Positions 1 to 11,713 of a stretch of DNA of 64,000 nucleotides are shown here, in pieces; position 1 is the first letter of the stretch, and each line of letters begins with the position of its first letter. Source of the DNA: Atriophallophorus winterbourni (Eukaryota > Platyhelminthes > Trematoda > Plagiorchiida > Microphallidae); the NCBI GenBank assembly GCA_013407085.1, contig JACCGJ010013630.1, positions 1 through 64,000 of the forward strand, in the 5' to 3' direction. The position numbers and the translations under genes were made by a program. The notes beneath the pieces were generated by a model. The model saw only the letters and a program-made list of their open reading frames with translations. It ran no database searches and had not been told where the DNA came from.

Positions 1-3000
1 TACCCAACAGTGGCTTCAAATTTCGAATAATGTACAAGAATTGTCATGATCACCATTTCGATGTTGTAACATATAAGCTTAATTTATATAATAATAAAAG
101 TTTATACAATTTTTTGCTCTTTCTCCTTGCATGAAAGTGTATACGTATTTTTCACAATGACCAGATTAGATCCAAGCCCAATTGTAGCTGAGTCGAGCCT
201 GTAAGTTACGCTTTTTTATGTTTGCACAATATGCTAGCCGAAGTCTGGAACGATTTCAACCCAATATTATTCCCGGAAAAAACTTGCTGGAATTTTAATA
301 GTGTTATAGATCCTGTGGGGTTAAGCTTTAAACATTCTATCGATAAATGCCGGAAACCGCAGGTAAAGTTTTGTGAATTATATCTAATGAATTAAATCTA
401 ATCTAACACGATAAACGAGTATCGCGCGCTCAATCTAAAAAAATTGTGAACGATATTATACTCAAAGCTTCATTGCTGAGTTTCTCCGAAAGCTTAATGA
501 AAACAGCAGTATCTATTACGAAACCCATGTCAGAATCGTAGACATAAAGCTTTTAACAAAAATTTATTTTAACTAATTTCGCACATGGAAAACTCGAAAA
601 CAACCAGTAGTATTGATGCTGGCGAGTAAAACCACACGAATGTGAGCTATTCATCATACGCTAATCCTCCTTTTTGCTACAGGACAGAAAATGAAACAAA
701 ATGATTTAATTTCCTGTCGTCTTTACAATACACATACACATACGAACAAATAAATCCGCAGACAGCATATCGTCATTCGGTCCAAAGGGGTTCTAATCCT
801 TTAACAATTTGAACGATTTTTCATTAGACAAGAATGAGCAGTCGACTGTTTGTGACTGAACATTGCGATGTGGTTTGACTTGTTCAAATGTAACCATGTA
901 TGCATGGCATTTGAGTGCGGGCAACTCGATCCCATTGTATGTTTGAACATTTTACGTTTTCCTTGAAGTTGAGAGATTAGAGAAACTGACCAAACCGTTT
1001 AACGTGATTGGCTAAAAATAATTATTGGCTTAACATTTCTATTTAGCGAATAAACTGACGGGTGGCATGATTAACCACACCCGCGAAATAAGTAATTTAT
1101 AGAAGGAGTGATGATGTTTTCGATCAGATTATAAGACTGATGTGATTGAGTTAGAAGAAAATAATTTCGGGGTATTGAAATAACGTTAATCTGCACATTA
1201 TATAAATGGTTAATTTCAAGATTGCTCATGTCTGGACCTCAGTTTTGACAAACGGTTTCATAAGGCCGGCTTAAACCACGCCTAGATATCTGAGGCCATT
1301 TGCACTCGAAGGACGATAAAAAGTTCAGCAAATGAATTGGAGTCTAAGTGCAAGGGTTGAGCAAATCTATACCTCGGTCGTTCATAACATTGTTGGGCGT
1401 TCAACCTTAAATCGTTTTGCGATGATGTTTTGAACAGCGTGTTTCGTTGTACGAACATTATTCAATAGTTCTTTTAATTTATAACATTTTTACAAATTTT
1501 TCACAGTTTTAATGCTCTCTCTACTTAATAATAAAAAAAGCACAAGAAGCAATTTGTCGAATGTAAGTGCAGGTATGTGAGCTAAACAATGCTAAAACTA
1601 AACTCGAACAACATAACTGTATCGAGTTTTGATGTGTGAGAGTTAAGTCCAAGATAAAATTATCATTGCTTATTTCAAAAGCCATACTCAACGAATCTCA
1701 AAACAAAATAAATTAAAAAAATATTTAGCACAAATTAGTTTGGAATGTTCCAACTTTTTTGGCTAATCTTTCAGTAGAAAAATGATTGACGGATAAAAAA
1801 ATTCATGTTTGGCGTACAAACATGAAGAGTTTTCTTCATGTTCGTTATTCGGTCGCACATTTGTTTTATTAAAATGATCTATTGTATTGTATTGATGTAT
1901 TGATATATCAAAATCCTCTGGCTTGCAACTGATATTATTGTCTTCAACTTCGAGAATACGGGAGTTTAAGCCAATATTCCATATTCCAACACAAGTAAGA
2001 ATAGGGTCGGCATACGTCTAAGTTATCAGTAGCATGGAGTTACAGTGGCCAGTGATATTTCACAGACTGAACAGTGTGCTAGTTTAGCGAGTGGGAGTAG
2101 AAAAGCCGGAAATGATTGTGTCAGGTCAGTTGAGGTCAACCAGTGGCACGTGACCAACCTCAGGCCAATTATCGCATCTCTGTTTCATCGGTCAAACAAT
2201 AACCACCCTACCACCCGTGGTGCACGCACACACATCGATTGTGTCTCGATTCATCCGGTGGTCAACCTTTCCAACACTGATCGCATTTACCCACGAATCC
2301 CGCAAAACACGAGAAGCCGATTGGTCAAAGGCGTTTATCACGCACAAAACAATGAACAAACCACACGCATATAGGCAAATCCAGCAAGCACAACACTGAT
2401 CCTCAAACATGTCTATCCCGGTTGTTCGATCTGATTTGTCGATCGTTTCGTGTCAAACGATACGCTTCAAGCTCTCGCCATACAGGGCTCGTTTGTCCGA
2501 ATTTGATGATCACATATCGTTCTATTGTGACTGATCTTGTCCGTCTTCTCATGCTCCCGAACATGTTGTCATTCTAATCATTCAACGCAGAGCTTCCGAA
2601 ACCGAAATATTACGAGTTCGTAATTGTCGCCGTCGATCTTTTCAACACTTCATGCTCTTGTGTTGCGCTGGTGCGTAGTGTTCTGCATTTCATTCGAAAA
2701 CTCGTGATTAGCACTCATCTATAATGTACTTTGCACCTCCACACTAGGCCGTAGCCATAGATTCCGGATTATGTACTGGACCCGCATTAAAAAATGGCAT
2801 GCTGAGGTTTTAGGGTCAAGCACATGTTCCTAAGCTATGAGAACACGCGGCAGAATTCCATTTACGAATCACTTGTCTGAAGTCCATACGTTCTAGCCAT
2901 TTCCACAAAGCGGTTAATAGAAAACAAATAGCCTGTCTTCAACAGCCTACTTTAAGAGATTGTGCGAGATAATCCTCAAATCTTTTTCATCTCGCCTTCA

Positions 3001-3995
3001 GTTTGTAGATGTTTGCGTGTCGGACTATATTTTAGTTTTGTCGACGAAAGTAACAGTGATACCAAGAATGAAATTATTAAAATTACAATGTTGCTAGGAT
3101 AGCTGGAAAAAGTAATTCGTAAAATTCTGAGTATCATTCACACCCTCAATTTATAGAGATACATTTGCTCTAAATATAACTAACAACTGCACAAAGCGCA
3201 TAGCTTTTAAATGCGGAAATATTGTCATGTTTTATGACGATATGTTCTACAACAACATATGGCATGTGAACCAACCCTAGACATCAGCTGCACGAGCGTC
3301 AACCTGCATTCAAAAAGAAGAAATGTGATGAAAAACAGAACTTCTGTCCCTCGAGGGTCATTTTAGTCAATGGTGTGTCGCAACATCATAATTGCCCTGG
3401 TTATAAAATACGGGCTTTCTGTGTGGTTTTTCCATAAATCACATGACCTGTAAAAATCAATACGAAATGTCTGGACAAGTTTCGTGCCTGTTAATTTAGG
3501 CAGTTTCAACACTTCCAGCATTCTTTTAGATCGCATCAGAAATCAAATAAATGTTTGAAAACTACGTGAAGTCGTATGAATATTAGGCTCAATTTTACGA
3601 CAAATTCAGTTTAGATGTTTTCAGATGATCCAGAGTTCAATCGCAAAACCTTTATTTGATTTACGTTTTTAGCAGCGAAACTGTTTAAAAAATTTCGACC
3701 AAAATGTTTAGGTCTGTATGGTACAAAATATGTAAAGCTTGTTTTCGTGTAGAATAATCATTCAAATTTATATTTCATTTAGGTTTTGAAATATTTTTGA
3801 GCATAATCCTGGGTGTTTTGATTCTCTATTTTGAATAATAACACCTTTTATAGATTTCATTGGTTTTAGAAGAATTATGTACACAGATACAATGAGTATT
3901 AAGAATTTTTCCTTGGATAATTTTGTAATGATAATGTTTGCAACTAGCTCTCAATATTCTTCCAAATAACCGAACGCATTGTTTTTTTTAATCAG
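1..3995. other. AT-rich non-coding stretch, no supported gene
   Basis: Reading both strands I find no coding segment with convincing composition or splice sites. Positions 1425-1465 resemble one end of repeat family R1 (a block reading like 'cgttgtacgaac'). Positions 2045-2720 are noticeably less AT-rich than the surroundings and hold overlapping short open frames on both strands, none with a recognisable domain. This could be upstream sequence or an early intron of the + strand gene starting at 3996. Confidence 0.5.
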
Positions 3996-4468
3996 CGCTC
4001 GACCAGGTAGGCCGTCCAAGCGTTTCATATCCTCAAGTTTCTCTCCATCTAATCCAACTTCGGACCGCCTTATGGAGCCCTTGATAAAGACATCGCGTGC
4101 TACCGCCCTGGGTAACTCAATGGACGCCACAAGATGGTTATTGCCATCGAGAATGAACAACGAGTTCCGATTTTCTAAAAATAATGACACCCTCTCGATA
4201 CAACCTACAATGTCCTCGGTTGGTCTGAACACTGATATTTTTGGATACAATGTGGCTAGAAATTTTTCACAAAATGCAAATAATACAAACGGATCAATCG
4301 AGAACGATAGTGAAAAAGATGAGTGCGTGAACACGAGGATGAGAATAGATTTATTTCCCCCAGAAGGAAAAGGACATCTTGAAACTTTGGAAGAATATTT
4401 ACTTTTAAATCGATCAACCCGAGCCGTGAAGAACAATTTTGATCCGTTTTCTGATAAAGTCGAGTCAG
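3996..4468 (+). CDS. Internal exon (a) of unrecognised multi-exon gene
   Basis: I do not recognise the protein. The open frame is entered through a strong acceptor (a T-run followed by ATCAG at 3991-3995, phase 2) and closes at a GTAGGT donor at 4469, phase 1. The peptide is polar and Ser/Asn/Lys/Glu-rich with no visible domain, signal peptide or membrane segment, so it is probably a disordered part of a larger protein. The next coding segment (5270) begins in the same phase, as do the junctions at 5603/5850 and 6045, and this is the main argument for a real gene. An antisense open frame covers almost the same bases but lacks such junctions. The first exon and promoter are not identified. Confidence 0.5.
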
Positions 4469-4974
4469 GTAGGTTTATTGTCATAAGATGCTGTTTTCTT
4501 CTGCTTTCAAAATATCATTAACGGAATTATTCTAATTGATCAGTTCACACTGTTCGATAACAGATACATAAAAAACGGTTGGTTATGTTTCGAAAACAAA
4601 TTGCTGAAGCTGTGAAACATATGGAAGAACTATAAAGTTCATTTCAGGTATATGTCGCGTACATATTCAGGACAGTTTTGCAGAGTTCTGATTCTAAAAT
4701 TTTACGTTCCGTAGGTGACTGCATGAATCCAACATCATCACCGGTTGTGGTGTTGCAACGAAACCTTATTTTTTGTATGAATTATCGCTAAACTTGAAGT
4801 GTCCTTGTCGGGCGACTATGTCATGTACTCATATCCAGTTCCTTTGTCACGAAATTGTAAATATGGTATAAATTAATTTACGGGCTTCGGTGCTTGGAAA
4901 TCTCAGGTATGCTACCGACTACGAATAATGCCGTATAAGTCTTATTCCACCGTAGCTAGAAACTGCAAGCTTTT

Positions 4975-5150
4975 GTTACCATTTCCTCACTGTTGCAATA
5001 CATTCTGATCTTCACCGTACTGCCTTTACCTGATGAATGCAAACAGAACAAAACCAATCCTGTTTTATGTGTAATAGTAAAGCATGCGAATATTGATACA
5101 AGGTCAAATCTGCGACCTAGAACAGTTTCGACAACAAGTCCGCTTGGTAA
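4975..5150 (+). repeat. R1 repeat copy, diverged, in intron
   Basis: This has the R1 core order: a block like 'accattt.ctcactgtt', then 'gatctt.ac.gt', then 'tgatgaatgcaaacag', then an 'aaccggt..tg' relative. It lies inside the 4469-5269 intron of the + strand gene. Confidence 0.55.
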
Positions 5151-5269
5151 AAAATCATTCAAGTTACAAGTATACCGGAGCCACTTATGTTAAGTTTTTG
5201 GTGTTTAAGATGTGTTGTCCATTTATAATTTGATTAAAATCGAAAAATGAAATCTTTTTTTAATGCTAG

Positions 5270-5602
5270 TTCAATCAGAATCGTCAAATGCCCAATGGAA
5301 CGGGAACACTGAAGTTACCACAAGGAATTTAAATTCACAAATAGAAAAGCGAAACAAAATCTCCACCCCTATGTTTCAATACGCTAATGCAAATGAAAAT
5401 CTGGCCAAATTTAGTCGCCGTAACTCGGAGGAAAAGATCAAGTTTTCAGCATCAATGCTTGCTGGATCACCTGAGGATCAGATTGATGACGATGCAGAAA
5501 AAATCGGTTTCACGGTTCCAAGCAAGCCTATCAAGTCAGATGTGGTGGAGCAAGGGGACAATGCAGAACACGATGAAGGTTTTAATTTTAACTTATGTGA
5601 CC
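5270..5602 (+). CDS. Internal exon (b) of unrecognised multi-exon gene
   Basis: The exon is 333 nt, phase 1 to phase 1. The acceptor is TTTTTTTAATGCTAG ending at 5269 and the donor is GTGAGT at 5603. Reading in the phase set by the preceding exon gives 111 codons without a stop. Composition is strongly polar: Asn/Gln-rich at the start, then an acidic stretch with many Asp and Glu, with Lys and Ser throughout. No domain is recognised and a disordered linker is likely. The agreement of acceptor, donor and frame with the exons on both sides is seen directly; the function is unknown. Confidence 0.55.
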
Positions 5603-5849
5603 GTGAGTCTACCTTCGGCAATTAACATGTGCATTTACCATTTCGATTGTTCCAAATAGGAATTTTACGCGGTGACTTATATTTCAGCTGAAGACGCAAA
5701 AGACAATTGTATTTAAAACAATTTCAAGTAAATAGGATAATAAAATCGAGTGTTTTCAAAAACTTATAAATTTTGTATTCAAATTCATTCAGATTTGCAT
5801 GGTTTAACCAATCAAATCACTTAATTGAATCTTATTTTTTCACATACAG

Positions 5850-6044
5850 CAAAGAAACTTTCATTGTTTCACTTCGATGCCGTACTCAGCGACCTCATGA
5901 AAATATATAGAACAAACGGTGTTGACCTACAAACTTTCGCTTCCGTTTCAGCGAAATCGAACAATGGGAATGCTAGCCATGGCAGTTTGGATATTTCGAG
6001 CTCCGCGGAGAGTGATTCGACTCTCTCGTCAGAAACGTTGGATC
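5850..6044 (+). CDS. Internal exon (c) of unrecognised multi-exon gene
   Basis: The exon is 195 nt, phase 1 to phase 1. The acceptor is TTTTTTCACATACAG ending at 5849 and the donor is GTATGA at 6045. The first half reads as a helical, Leu/Phe/Asp-containing segment. The second half is Ser-rich, alternating with Asp and Glu, like a phosphorylatable acidic tail or linker. It continues the same gene as 3996 and 5270. The next exon in the correct phase was not found with certainty. Confidence 0.5.
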
Positions 6045-6199
6045 GTATGACTTTTGGAAAGCATTCAGTAATGCATAAAATAATATTTGTAATGTTTTCT
6101 CATTTTGAGTAGTGTCTATGAGTTGTCTTAAACGAAACTTGGCAAATCACATCAAGGAATTAATCAAGTAGCGCTTGTATGGCATTCAAGCGCTACTTG

Positions 6200-6345
6200 T
6201 TAACCATTCCTCCACTGTTTCAAGCGCATGTGGATCCTGATCTTACTATCCCTGCCTGATGAATGCAAACAGCACGAAACCGGTCGTGGTGTGTGTGTGA
6301 AGGAAATGCATGCAAATAAGCATTTTGGATCAAGGAAGTATATTT
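6200..6345 (+). repeat. R1 repeat copy, diverged
   Basis: It contains the R1 order 'ccactgtttcaag', 'tgatcttact', 'tgatgaatgcaaacagcac' and 'gaaaccgg.c.tggtgtgtg'. Same strand as most R1 copies in the window. Confidence 0.6.
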
Positions 6346-6789
6346 ATTATTTCCTGGTCTGATTTAGTTGGAACATTTTGCATCCCAACTTCACCAACTC
6401 AACAAGCCAGTAGAAGTTTATAACACAGTTGGATGAGGCTTTATTTAATCATTACTATCTCAATGCCATCAAATGTGTTTTTGAAAAAAATAAGATCTTA
6501 AATTTTACTATCCTGTATTATTTTGTTGAACTTAATGTTTCTTAGACACTTAAAAACGATGTGACGAAAACTGTTTAAAAAATAACTGCAACGTTGAGAA
6601 AACGTGCACGTTTATTGCTTCAATTATAAAGGTCACATTTTGCTACAAAATACAATAGTATACTACTATAAAATGCTTTTCAATTGGATCCATAAATCCT
6701 GTGTTCATCTCTGATTTCACTCACTAGATTGAGTGCTTTTCAGTCAAATATTTTCCGCCATTTTATTAAACATTTTACATATGCAAAGT

Positions 6790-7050
6790 TATACTTGTAT
6801 GCCACTGTTATTACAAAGAACCACGATGTTCAAATACAGAAGCACAAAGTGATTCCTAGCTAAGAGCTCGAGGCGCATATAAAAGGCCAATGTATTTTGG
6901 TGCTCACATCCCCATCCCTTACCACTTTACCACTGTTTCAAGGCTCACTGAACGAAATCTTACTGTCTCCAAATGATGACGACAAACAGCCAGAAACCGG
7001 TTTTGGTGTGTAATGGATGGTGAAGTGAGCACCACAATACATTTGGCATA
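6790..7050. repeat. Inverted pair of R1 repeat copies
   Basis: A reverse-oriented R1 segment (6790-6895: 'cttgtatgccactg', then an 'aaccacgatgttcaaa' block, then 'gtgctcacatcccc') is followed directly by a forward copy (6905-7050: 'ccactgtttcaaggctcac', 'gacgacaaacagccagaaac', 'aatggatgg'). Together they could form a hairpin. Confidence 0.6.
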
Positions 7051-7140
7051 TGCTATTCCTAAAGTAAAATTTGACCAGCGTGCCCCCCTATGTTAGGTAA
7101 ATTAAATGTTCATTTCTGTATTCATACCCCTATAATAAAG

Positions 7141-7386
7141 TATCTCATATACTCCAAACCAACAGCTTACGACTCTCGAAAATACAAATCATTTCGTTGG
7201 ATCGATATCGGGTAAATGTGAATTCCCCACCGGATTCGACGAAAATACTACACCGAAATTTCTGACTCCTGGCTATTACCTCTGGCTGCAATTCATGGCA
7301 CGAACTTTTATTGAACAATATGCAACGTGGAACAATCATTTGCAAGCTGAAAACACCTGCGAAAATTCCAACGAATGTACTAAAAG
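7141..7386 (+). CDS. Candidate exon (d), unrecognised gene
   Basis: The open frame runs from just after the stop codons at about 7133-7138 to a GTAGTC donor at 7387 and contains no start codon near its beginning, as expected for an internal exon. The translation is protein-like: a hydrophobic and aromatic helix (Tyr-Tyr-Leu-Trp-Leu-Gln-Phe followed by Ala-Arg-Thr-Phe-Ile-Glu-Gln-Tyr) after a Cys/Phe/Pro-containing loop. The acceptor is uncertain: AAG at 7138-7140 gives phase 2, and ACAG at 7162-7165 gives phase 0 in this frame. Neither matches the phase-1 end of the 5850 exon, so at least one exon between them would be missing. An antisense open frame covers the same bases. Confidence 0.35.
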
Positions 7387-7609
7387 GTAGTCCAAGCAAA
7401 ATTATTTATAGGAAATGCTGGTCCGATAATGATATACCAATTATTGTATAAGAAACCTAAGAAATGTGCTTTGTTTTTCAGAAGGTTATGATCCAATACA
7501 TGATGAATATTTTATCAATCAATTCGTATATAGACTTTGATTTACTATGAAGCTCATATGACTGATTGAAGTTGGCGCACAATGAGCGTATTTGACAATT
7601 TTTCAGAGA

Positions 7610-7720
7610 TATTAACTAAAACTCCATTCACAGAGTGCAACAGGATTCGTACTTTTGACGAGGACAAACAACACGAAACCGGACATGGTGTGTGTTTGTT
7701 GATTCCTTTCTGAAGACAAA
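7610..7720 (+). repeat. R1 repeat copy, diverged
   Basis: It holds the R1 blocks 'gacgaggacaaacaacacgaa' and 'aaccgg.catggtgtgtg'. Short and weakly conserved. Confidence 0.45.
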
Positions 7721-8253
7721 GCGTTTAGCTCCATCCACACGTATGTGCGTACATGTGATTTAATAGATTACATCCAGAATTATTTAACAAGTTCACACCC
7801 GGCAAACTTAATTATTTATAAACTCTGAAAATTTTTATACATAGCATAAACATATGTTACATATATGCAACATGTAGTACATTATTGACGTCCGCGTTTC
7901 AATCGGGCGGCTTAGTTTAGAGTCCTGTCGTGGTTGCATGTTTGGATGCGCTTGACCGAAATCCTTGTCATAAGCGGGTTTAAAATGGATACGATTAATT
8001 GCTACGAAAATTACTACAACAGCCAGACACCCTGCCCAGCGAGTCAAATGTAAGCAGTGTGAGAGCTCGGTGATAAATTTATTGCAAACATACACGGGTC
8101 ATATAGACCAAATGGAAAAAATTGCACGCCATCACAATTAAATTAAATGCTTCAATCTGTTTACATTTCATACAGTAAATTAAGTTGATTTAAAAAGTCA
8201 ATTATTTTTTAACAATTATTTTGATCCAATGATCTCGTACTTCTTGATTTCAG

Positions 8254-8348
8254 TTGAGAAACTCTGCCCCGAAGTCGTATTTCTGTATATTCTTAACGTG
8301 TTAACTTCTAATCATTTTGTTCGTAATGAACAGTACCAATTGTACAAC
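8254..8348 (+). CDS. Candidate exon (e), unrecognised gene
   Basis: A good acceptor (CTTGATTTCAG ending at 8253) opens a phase-1 frame with a Cys-Pro start, then a hydrophobic Val-Val-Phe-Leu-Tyr-Ile-Leu segment and a polar tail. It can end at GTAATG (8323, phase 1) or at GTGTGA (8349, phase 0). The second choice joins over a 56-nt intron to an in-frame segment at 8405-8461 that ends in a stop, which would make this a gene 3' end. The boundaries and membership in the 3996 gene are inference. Confidence 0.35.
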
Positions 8349-8580
8349 GTGTGATAAGTAAAAATAAACTTTTCTTACAATCCTCCTTACATGATTGTGC
8401 ACAGGGTGAGATTGAAAATTTGGAATATTTCCAAGAATATTTACAAAAAGATATGCAATAAATGTCCCACACGGAATGAGGAAAATATCCGGGGATATTC
8501 GCTGCGAAGCATCTTTGCGTGATTAATTTAATTGTCACCAAGTTAAGCTTTCCAAACGCTTCGTTAACCGAGTATAAAAG

Positions 8581-8730
8581 CTTCACCTTTTTTGGACTAT
8601 ATGCTGTTCCAATTGCTGCCAATTCTCGTAATTGAATCAAACCAGTCGAATGCAAAGTGGTACTTCCATTCAGTTCACTTGATTGCTCACGCAAACATTC
8701 GGAATGCGCGGTACATTATTGTGCAAAGCG
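8581..8730 (+). CDS. Candidate exon (f), unrecognised gene
   Basis: The exon is 150 nt, phase 1 to phase 1, between a weak acceptor (TATAAAAG ending at 8580) and a good GTGAGC donor at 8731. The translation looks structured: a Leu/Ile-rich hydrophobic stretch, Trp-Tyr-Phe, then His-Leu-Ile-Ala-His-Ala-Asn and Ala-Arg-Tyr-Ile-Ile-Val. Joining to the 11714 segment keeps the frame. No family recognised. A long antisense open frame overlaps but shows no splice support. Confidence 0.38.
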
Positions 8731-9119
8731 GTGAGCTAAATTTACGCATTGCATGCGTTCATCACCTTGGGCAAATGGACCGATTATCTAACGGAATCCA
8801 AAGGATTGGTGAAATAATAAACAATGGCATATTAACTAGCGCGCAAATCTAGCAAAAGATCAGCTAAAGCTGACTCTATTTTCAAACTAACTAATTTTAA
8901 ATATTTAAGATTTAATATTTATAGTGAAAAAAGCATATAGTTTTACAACACCTTAGGATAAACGTATGAAAGTTAAACAAATCGTTAATTTAATGTTTTC
9001 TTCAAGGTGCTACAAAGGAGGAACACAATTAATTCCAATTGTGACATGGAGGGGTGTGTGTAAGAAGGAATCACTATGAGATTTCAGTAAACCGGGCCAA
9101 CACAGTATTATTCAACATA

Positions 9120-9620
9120 AAACATCCTAACGTTTGATTGAATTTCATTTCGTTTGGCGAGGAAACAATTTCTTCCGGTTAACTGTTCCACGAAAAGCAT
9201 ACACGGACTGCATAAAATTACGGCGATAGTTTAATCGGGAATGTGATATTTGAATGGTCTGAATGTGACTGCGGGTAGGGAGATTGGAATCCATTTTAAA
9301 GAGGTTTCCGAGTGGGTGGGACCCCGTGTGGATTATTCGGCATGTTAGGATTAGGTCAGCTCGGATGCGTCTGCGCTCGAGTTAGCACAGTCCAATTCTA
9401 GTCAGTCGGTTCTCCAAGGGTAGATTCTGCAATCCAGTAATCACTTTAATTACCTTATGATAAAACCATTCGAGTAGCGAGATAACTTTTTCGGTCCATG
9501 GTGTCCAAGCTTGTAGTGCATAGTCCACAACTGGATGTATTGAGTACCTTTGACAATGAATCCGGTAGGAAACGCCCGAAAAATTGTCTAAGTTATTTGA
9601 ATACATTGCATACACTTTTA
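9120..9620 (-). mobile_element. CR1-like non-LTR retrotransposon 3' fragment
   Basis: Read on the - strand, the 9382-9615 frame carries the typical post-RT segment: an 'hPhVxYxxQAWxPW' block, then 'LLExxxxKxxKxxxGLxxLPxExRLxRxGL'. With shifts of frame it continues through the Arg-rich block and the 'SxLxxRxxF...W' block near the 3' end. It has stops and frameshifts and is a dead, 5'-truncated copy. Similar segments occur in the better element at 31440-34085. Confidence 0.65.
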
Positions 9621-11245
9621 TAGAGGGTCTCGCACTGTATTCATTAGTTTATTTATGTACATAATCATACGCAAAGTATATACATATCTATACATGCACA
9701 TAAATATATTGTCAGCATTCAGTTCGAAGAACTTATTGCTTTGGTCCAATTAAAAATGTTATACTGAACAAAAAATGTAAATCTGAACCTGAAATTTAGA
9801 AGTTTGCAATGTAAGTTGGACGTGACCTACCATACTTCTCAAATATGAATGCAAATACAGAAAAATAGAATCAGTCTCGCTATAAATCGGTTTTTGTGAA
9901 ATAAATGATGATCTATTAATGGTTTCCAGTGGCAAGTTGTTCCTGGAAAGAGTTAGCAGAAAGCCTACTGTTGCAAACTTCATCCGAAATAGGGTTAGAT
10001 TCAGTAGGGTAGTGTAAATTATACTCGGTGAATTAGCAAGTTTGAATAAATCCGCATATTCAACTTTATTGAAATTCTCTCTAATTCCAGACGTCTGCTT
10101 AAATTATCTGAAAATATTTTTAGTAATATTACTAAGCTCTAAATGTTCAATGTCACTCTGGATAGAACCAAATTGTATTTTAGATTCAAAATAATAAGAA
10201 ATATGATTGATAATAAAACATTTGCCCATTTTAAAATAGATATATTTAGATTTACATTTTTGAATAAAGCTCGTCCTTAATTGTCTAGTTATCTTCAATT
10301 ACTTCCATTTTGTTTCATATTGTACAAGATTTTTAGCGCAATTCATTTGCATTAAGGCTCTGAGATCATTTGTTGGAATAAATGATTAAATTTTCCAACA
10401 ATCACTAGCCACACTTGACTGAGGATAGTAACGAGAGTACGATTTTGCCGAACGAATATTTCACGAATTTAAACGATGCGTATCCTGCTCAACAACTGAG
10501 AAATATCTGGTAAGGCGTCCAAAAATTAAAAGAGCATTAAATATGTCAAATTACAATGACCATTAAAAAGGACTCCGATTGGAACGCATGGAAATATGGA
10601 TTTTTCGTTTAAGCCCATGGCTATAGCCTGGTCATGAACGTCAACACGTGATTGTAAAGCCTGGTGGTGCCAGTCTTATCCAACACTGTCTTCCAGATTC
10701 AACGTGGTTACTAATGGAATCAATTATGGATTACATGAGTTGCATTTTTTCGTTAGAATACAAAAAACAAACAGTAACTAAGAATCTATTGTCTTATAAT
10801 ATGCAATAATTTGTGTAGAAATTAAGGGAACACAATTCATCCACGCATTTGGTGTTAATTATGTGTGAAATATTCCAGTTTATTTTTATTGGAAAATTCA
10901 CATCACAATAGGCGACAATTTTTTGGTTAAAATAACAAAGCTATGTGGCATGCTGTCAAATTTTGAATTAGATTCGAATAATAAAATACAATATTTACTG
11001 GTGCATGGAGAAATAATCCACGTTTAATATTGCAATATAACTATCGACATATTCTGTACTTCGAATTCATTCTAAGGAATCGCAGTCATGAATCAAGAAT
11101 CAAGATTTTATGGTGCAAAAGGCAATCGCTATATATACCATTAGATGACAGCTATAGAAATAAAAATGATGCGCTCAAAATTCTATTGAGTTGTTTGTTT
11201 TGTGTGAGCTCATATGGGTCCATATACAGAGCCGACAGTCAAGTG
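9621..11245. other. AT-rich non-coding stretch
   Basis: No supported gene. Short open frames on both strands have AT-driven composition (Ile, Lys, Asn, Tyr) and no motif. This would be intron if exons at 8581 and 11714 belong to one gene. Confidence 0.4.
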
Positions 11246-11520
11246 CTATTTGATATAAGCATATAGTTTCGATTTGAAATCACGGATCTTTAGAGCGTTC
11301 ACAATATTCTGTGATAGTGAATTCCACAGAAAGCAAATACGCAGCGAGAAGAAATGACGTCTACAGTCGAGTCTTGATTGAGTTATAACGAGACAGCTTG
11401 AATAGCTCCATGTATTATTAAAGGAACTGACATTTATCAAGTCGCGAAGAGGGTGATTTTCCATCCAAATTATATTATATGTTAGTCACATAGTGACAGA
11501 CTGAAACATCTAAGCTATGG
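11246..11520 (-). mobile_element. Non-LTR retrotransposon C-terminal fragment
   Basis: The - strand frame 11464-11246 ends with the usual 3'-terminal block of CR1/jockey-like ORF2 proteins: Arg-Arg-His-Phe-Phe-Ser-Leu-Arg, then a W-N-S-L core, then a Phe-Lys-x-Lys-Leu close. It is truncated on the 5' side and no RT core is present. Confidence 0.55.
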
Positions 11521-11713
11521 CGATATGGAAACAATTTACGCGCGATTAAACACGAATAATAAATTCCACATTTTCCAAGTAATAGAGCAATATTCCAAGA
11601 AAACTAGCATAACTTCAAAGCCTTCAAAGCTTTTAAATCGGTGGTGCATAAAACCATTTACTCCGCCATTTTATACGATTTTTTGTTGAATTGTATGGTT
11701 ATATGTTTTCAAG

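Noticed and set aside
2045..2374. 109-codon + open frame
   Set aside because: No motif or splice-site support; overlapping open frames exist on both strands because the local sequence is less AT-rich.
3951..4484. 177-codon - strand open frame opposite the 3996-4468 exon
   Set aside because: It covers the same bases as the + strand exon but has no matching splice sites or continuing exons; the + strand has three phase-matched junctions.
8308..8694. 128-codon - strand open frame
   Set aside because: No motif. It overlaps two + strand segments that have splice sites and better composition.
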